In this document: positions 5,877 through 8,944 of the stretch, piece after piece
How the letters are laid out: every line of letters starts with the position of its first letter
How positions within the stretch are numbered: the stretch's first letter is position 1
Assembly: GCA_003123965.1 (NCBI GenBank)
Contig: NNSL01000366.1
Location: 1 to 8,944 of the forward strand
Direction of reading: 5' to 3'
From: Balneolaceae bacterium SMO_bin1
Lineage (GTDB): Bacteria > Bacteroidota > Rhodothermia > Balneolales > Balneolaceae
Length of the DNA: 8,944 nt
Made by a program: the position numbers and the translations under genes
The notes under the pieces: model-generated
Seen by the model: the letters and a program-made list of their open reading frames with translations, nothing else
What the model was told of the DNA's origin: nothing
Databases searched by the model: none

Positions 5877-8411
5877 TCACTCTCTGTGATGCCCGGAGAT
5901 AAGCTCAGCCATGTTCGATAACACAGTTGGCAGGCGCAGGCCACCCGGCGCTGCCAAATACACAGGCTCCCACTCAGGTTTAAATTTTTCTTTATGGCGG
6001 CGTAAGCCTTCAAAATTGTATAAGTACTCCCCGTAATCATACAGCTGGTCGGCAAAACGGACCCAACGGGGATTTAACTTTCGTTCGTCCATCTGAGACA
6101 GGGGTGCAATACCCAGGTTAAACCACTGATATCCTTTATTTTTTCCCCATCGAGCAGTTTCAACAAGTAGAAAATCGGTGATCTCGGCCGGCACATCGGG
6201 TCGAAATCGCATTAAATCGTAGCTGATTTCCAGCTTTTCAGCACCCATCCAAATATTACAAAATGCATGTATTTTTCCCTGCTTTTTTGCCACCGCTACT
6301 GGAAAATTCTGCAGATAGTCTTCCCGAAAATATCCCATTGAAAAACGCTTTTCATGGTTTCCCGGAATACTTCGCCAGGCATCGGAAACCTCTTTTAATA
6401 AATTGATATTTTCTTCAACTTTTTGGGCTGGAATGACTTCGAACTGGTAGCCTTCTGACTTCATTTTTTCGTAATACCCCCTTAACTCCTCCAGACCTGG
6501 AGCATTGATATCAAAATCTGGCAGCGGAACATGCGCCTGTTCTCCTAATTTTAGGATCGTTAGTCCGAGATCTTCATACAGGTTAAGATTTGACTCATTA
6601 ACCTGATAAAATACCGGCCAGCCGTCTTCAGATTCGCTCAGCTCCTTAAAATCCCACACCAGCTCCTCAAATTCCTGCTTATTTCCCATCGGATCTCCCA
6701 TTGAAATCCAGCTTTTATCTTCAGTACCGTACATGATGCAGGCATCAGCCTCATCGTTAAAAAGCAGTTTCTTATCTTCAAGCAACAACAAATTTCGTTG
6801 TGTTCGCTTTGAGTTTTCCATGATCTCACGGGCACGATGTTGTTTTTTCGCATCGGTTTCCGGAGCCCGCACTTTGGTAGGCGTAATCAGCTTAAAGATC
6901 CCAAATAAAATGGCTCCGCCCAGCACAGCAACCGATGCGCGCAGGTAGCGAGGAGCATCACCCAACAGAGTGAATTGCCACCATATCTCACGCTGGTACT
7001 CTACATTTCCATACGATATAAAGCCGAGCAAAATGGAACTGAAAACCACCAATAGAATCATTGTAATCCAAATTGGTGAAAACGACTCAGAAAAAAGAGC
7101 AGCCCTACGATTAAATTCTTTCCGCGCCGGAATGAGACCCACCAGCATCACCGCTAAAATGGCAGCTTCTATATAACTCACCCCTTTTAACAAACTAAAA
7201 ATGATGCCAAAAAGCAGAACGGCTATAGTAGCATGGTAGGCAGCATCAATCCGCCGCTGCAATCCATGGGCCAGCACCAGCATTACAGCCCCAACTAAAC
7301 TGGCAAAAAAGTGCGACATTTCAATAACCGGCAGCGGTAAAAGCGGCTGCAGCCACTGCATACGTGGTACTTCAGACGGCAAAGCCCCCGAAAAAAGCAA
7401 TACTGTACCGCCTAGAAAAATACTAATGCTGAACAATGTGGGCACAATACGCGGAAACCAGTTAGCGGTTCGACTTCCAAACTCCTTCACCACTTTACGA
7501 TTGGCGGTATATTCTTGATAGGCCAACATTATTGTGGCAATAATTAACGGAATAATGTAATAAATGATGCGGTATACCAGCAGTATTCCCACCACGTTAG
7601 AACCAGCCATAAAATTCGACAAGTACACTACTATGATGGATTCAAAAACACCTAGGCCGCCTGGCACCTGGCTGAAAAGGCCCGCTATCTGCGCAAGCAA
7701 GAATACCCCCACAAAACCAAAAAACGGGATGCCTACATCCGGTAATAACACAAATAAAACAGACGAAGCCAGCAGCCAGTCGACCGATGCAATAATCACT
7801 TGTTTCAGGGCCATAGCAAATCCAGGAAACTTAAACTCACTACCCCAAAGCGTGATCCTGTTTTTTATCACCGCACAACCTAAAAGGTACACTGCAACCA
7901 TCGCCAATAAAGCAATGCCCAGCGCATTCAGGGAAACCAGCGGAATTAAACTTTCTGGTAAATTCGGTGAATACAGCACCAGCGACAAGCCGGCCGTGGA
8001 GCAGAAACCAATCCATAACGTCAGGGCACTAAATCCTACAATTTTTGTTACTTGAACGCCGTTCAGCCCCCACGCTGAATACAGCCTATACCGAATGGAC
8101 CCGCCGGTAATGAGCGCCATACCAATATTATGGCTAAAGGCATAACCAATAAAACCGGCCTTTCCGATTTTACTGTAGCTCAATTCTTCACCGATATACT
8201 GCACGCCAAGCGCATCGTAACCAGTTAACAGCAGGTAACTAAAGAAACACACCACCAGTGATCCAATAATGTGCAAGGCAGGAATTTGCGTAATATACTG
8301 CGTGATTTCGCTTAGCTGGTATTGACCCAGCTCGCGATCCAGAAACCATATAGCGAGCCCAAAGAAAACAATACTGATGAACGGGGCTATCTTTTTTAAA
8401 ACGGACTTCAT
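5877..8411 (-). CDS. mprF: MprF: aminoacyl-phosphatidylglycerol synthase and flippase
   Basis: Complete 844-residue bifunctional membrane protein, the usual length for MprF. The N-terminal flippase part (about 1-510) has many hydrophobic segments with short charged loops, including FSHNIGMALITGGSIRYRLY (92-111), GFSALTLWIGF (126-136) and SQVPGGLGVFESIIVVY (247-263), all typical of the lysylphosphatidylglycerol synthase TM region. After a charged linker (511-540) comes the cytosolic transferase domain (DUF2156, GNAT-like fold), with SWISMGDPMG (567-576), SYDLMRFRPDVP (730-741), WFNLGIAPLS (763-772) and FEGLRRHKEKFKPEWEPVYL (800-819). The enzyme transfers an amino acid from aminoacyl-tRNA to phosphatidylglycerol and flips the product outward, lowering negative surface charge and sensitivity to cationic peptides. 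Whether lysine, alanine or another amino acid is used cannot be told here. The ATG at 8411 opens directly into the first helix, 17 bp after the upstream reading frame, which suggests co-transcription. No truncation or frameshift is seen. Confidence 0.93.
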   Translation of the reverse strand: MKSVLKKIAPFISIVFFGLAIWFLDRELGQYQLSEITQYITQIPALHIIGSLVVCFFSYLLLTGYDALGVQYIGEELSYSKIGKAGFIGYAFSHNIGMALITGGSIRYRLYSAWGLNGVQVTKIVGFSALTLWIGFCSTAGLSLVLYSPNLPESLIPLVSLNALGIALLAMVAVYLLGCAVIKNRITLWGSEFKFPGFAMALKQVIIASVDWLLASSVLFVLLPDVGIPFFGFVGVFLLAQIAGLFSQVPGGLGVFESIIVVYLSNFMAGSNVVGILLVYRIIYYIIPLIIATIMLAYQEYTANRKVVKEFGSRTANWFPRIVPTLFSISIFLGGTVLLFSGALPSEVPRMQWLQPLLPLPVIEMSHFFASLVGAVMLVLAHGLQRRIDAAYHATIAVLLFGIIFSLLKGVSYIEAAILAVMLVGLIPARKEFNRRAALFSESFSPIWITMILLVVFSSILLGFISYGNVEYQREIWWQFTLLGDAPRYLRASVAVLGGAILFGIFKLITPTKVRAPETDAKKQHRAREIMENSKRTQRNLLLLEDKKLLFNDEADACIMYGTEDKSWISMGDPMGNKQEFEELVWDFKELSESEDGWPVFYQVNESNLNLYEDLGLTILKLGEQAHVPLPDFDINAPGLEELRGYYEKMKSEGYQFEVIPAQKVEENINLLKEVSDAWRSIPGNHEKRFSMGYFREDYLQNFPVAVAKKQGKIHAFCNIWMGAEKLEISYDLMRFRPDVPAEITDFLLVETARWGKNKGYQWFNLGIAPLSQMDERKLNPRWVRFADQLYDYGEYLYNFEGLRRHKEKFKPEWEPVYLAAPGGLRLPTVLSNMAELISGHHRE

Positions 8412-8428
8412 GAATGACTTAGGACATG

Positions 8429-8851
8429 CTATTGATCAAAACTCACACTAAGATCTGATGTAAAACCACTCTGCACGGGAATATCATTTCGAACATAATA
8501 GGGCTCGGGTGATTTAAAAGGGGAAACTTGACCGGCATCCCACTCACCATTTCCATTTAAATCCTGATACAAAATCAGTTGGTGGTCTACCGGTGCCAGT
8601 TCATCAATTACCATACTACCGACAAAACTCGTATCTGCAATCATACGGCCCGCTTCCGTCTGCAACAGCATTTGGGTTGTTCTTTTCGCGGCCTGGCTGG
8701 TAGAATCATCAAAAACAATATTAAGGGAACCGACATCACTCTGGTGCCAAATCGTTGGTCGTACACTCCGGTACTGCTGGAGGCTGGGATTCCAGATACG
8801 AAACTCATAATCCACCCCTTCTTTCCACAGGCTGTCGGGGAAAATGCGCAT
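8429..8851 (-). pseudogene. C-terminal part of an Ig-like-domain surface protein, probably broken
   Basis: Open frame of 140 residues starting MRIFPDSLWKEGVDYEF and ending with TAG, 17 bp before mprF. It has no signal peptide or membrane segment, and its beginning looks like the middle of a beta-sandwich ('P-D-x-L-x-x-G-x-x-Y' is typical of an internal strand pair in bacterial Ig-like/SbsA-like domains). Residues 94-108 (ILYQDLNGNGEWDAG) followed by PEPYYVRNDIPV resemble the 'D-x-N-x-N-G-x-W-D-x-G ... PEP' ending found in Bacteroidota Ig-like lipoproteins. The ATG at 8849-8851 directly follows an in-frame TAA and, six bases earlier, a TGA; an open frame continues beyond these to the window edge. 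I therefore read this as the 3' part of a longer exported protein interrupted by small indels, but a short independent gene cannot be excluded. Function unknown. Confidence 0.6.
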
Positions 8852-8860
8852 TTATTTTGT

Positions 8861-8944
8861 TCAATCTTTAGGTTGGGCCAAGGTGATTGAATGGGTATTT
8901 TCCGGCAACCACTTTTTAAAAGAGTTCACGCGTTGATGCCTGCG
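8861..8944 (-). pseudogene. Upstream fragment of the same Ig-like protein (partial at window edge)
   Basis: On the minus strand only this frame stays open to the window edge; the other two have stops within it. It gives 27 residues ending FKKWLPENTH and SITLAQPKD before TGA at 8861-8863. The fragment is in the same frame as the 140-residue piece downstream, separated by TGA-aca-aaa-TAA. If the short stretch between is read one base shifted it gives D-E-Q-N-K and then M-R-I-F-P-D-S, which would join naturally into one beta-rich domain. That would require one surplus base near 8863/8864 and one missing base near 8851-8853. The alternative is simply the natural C-terminus of another protein. Confidence 0.45.

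Noticed and set aside
7564..8055. Plus-strand open frame of 163 residues opposite mprF
   Set aside because: Composition (Thr/Pro/Asn/Lys-rich, no domain) is that of the complement of membrane-helix codons; the minus-strand MprF frame explains the region.
1..8944. CRISPR arrays, tRNA/rRNA genes, insertion sequences or phage features
   Set aside because: No repeated units, cloverleaf-like segments, transposase motifs or terminal inverted repeats were seen while reading both strands; coding sequence fills nearly the whole window.

Overview
The window looks like chromosomal DNA from a member of the Bacteroidota/Balneolota (Rhodothermota) group. Base composition is moderate. Genes start without a visible Shine-Dalgarno sequence. 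One intergenic region carries a TAnnTTTG-type -7 box. The gene families (NupG-like MFS permease next to a TIM-barrel sugar isomerase, IcmF with a long insertion in the mutase domain, C-terminal piece of an Ig-like surface protein) are familiar from that group. The assignment is an inference from gene content, not from a marker gene.

Left arm, plus strand (1-2331): the 3' end of a nucleoside/sugar:H+ symporter gene, then a sugar phosphate isomerase/epimerase-type TIM barrel 25 bp later, then a secreted endonuclease/exonuclease/phosphatase (EEP) family enzyme 44 bp further on. Spacing and orientation suggest one transcription unit. The permease and isomerase probably take up and convert a carbohydrate or nucleoside-derived compound. 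The EEP enzyme is split into two frames by one surplus base near 1974.

Right arm, minus strand (2332-8944), read right to left: the broken C-terminal part of a surface-type protein with an Ig-like/calcium-like LNGNGEWD segment (8429-8944), then full-length MprF (5877-8411), then IcmF (2332-5794). MprF is a flippase plus aminoacyl-phosphatidylglycerol synthase. IcmF is isobutyryl-CoA mutase fused to its B12-binding domain and its MeaB-like GTPase chaperone. IcmF is also split by one surplus base, at 3764/3765. Joining the frames there restores a 1153-residue protein with all expected motifs. The two arms converge tail to tail with no intergenic base between the stop codons (2329-2331 and 2332-2334).

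The most notable feature is the pattern of damage. Two, probably three, of the six genes carry small indels while all catalytic motifs on both sides are intact. Both clear cases are single-base surpluses lying on an AGCT palindrome. Unpolished or modification-affected base calling is the simplest explanation, with recent pseudogenization second. I see no mobile element, RNA gene, CRISPR array or phage feature, and nothing I would call a new system. Biologically, the MprF-IcmF pairing may tie headgroup modification of membrane lipids to the supply of branched or straight acyl-CoA primers, but this is speculative.
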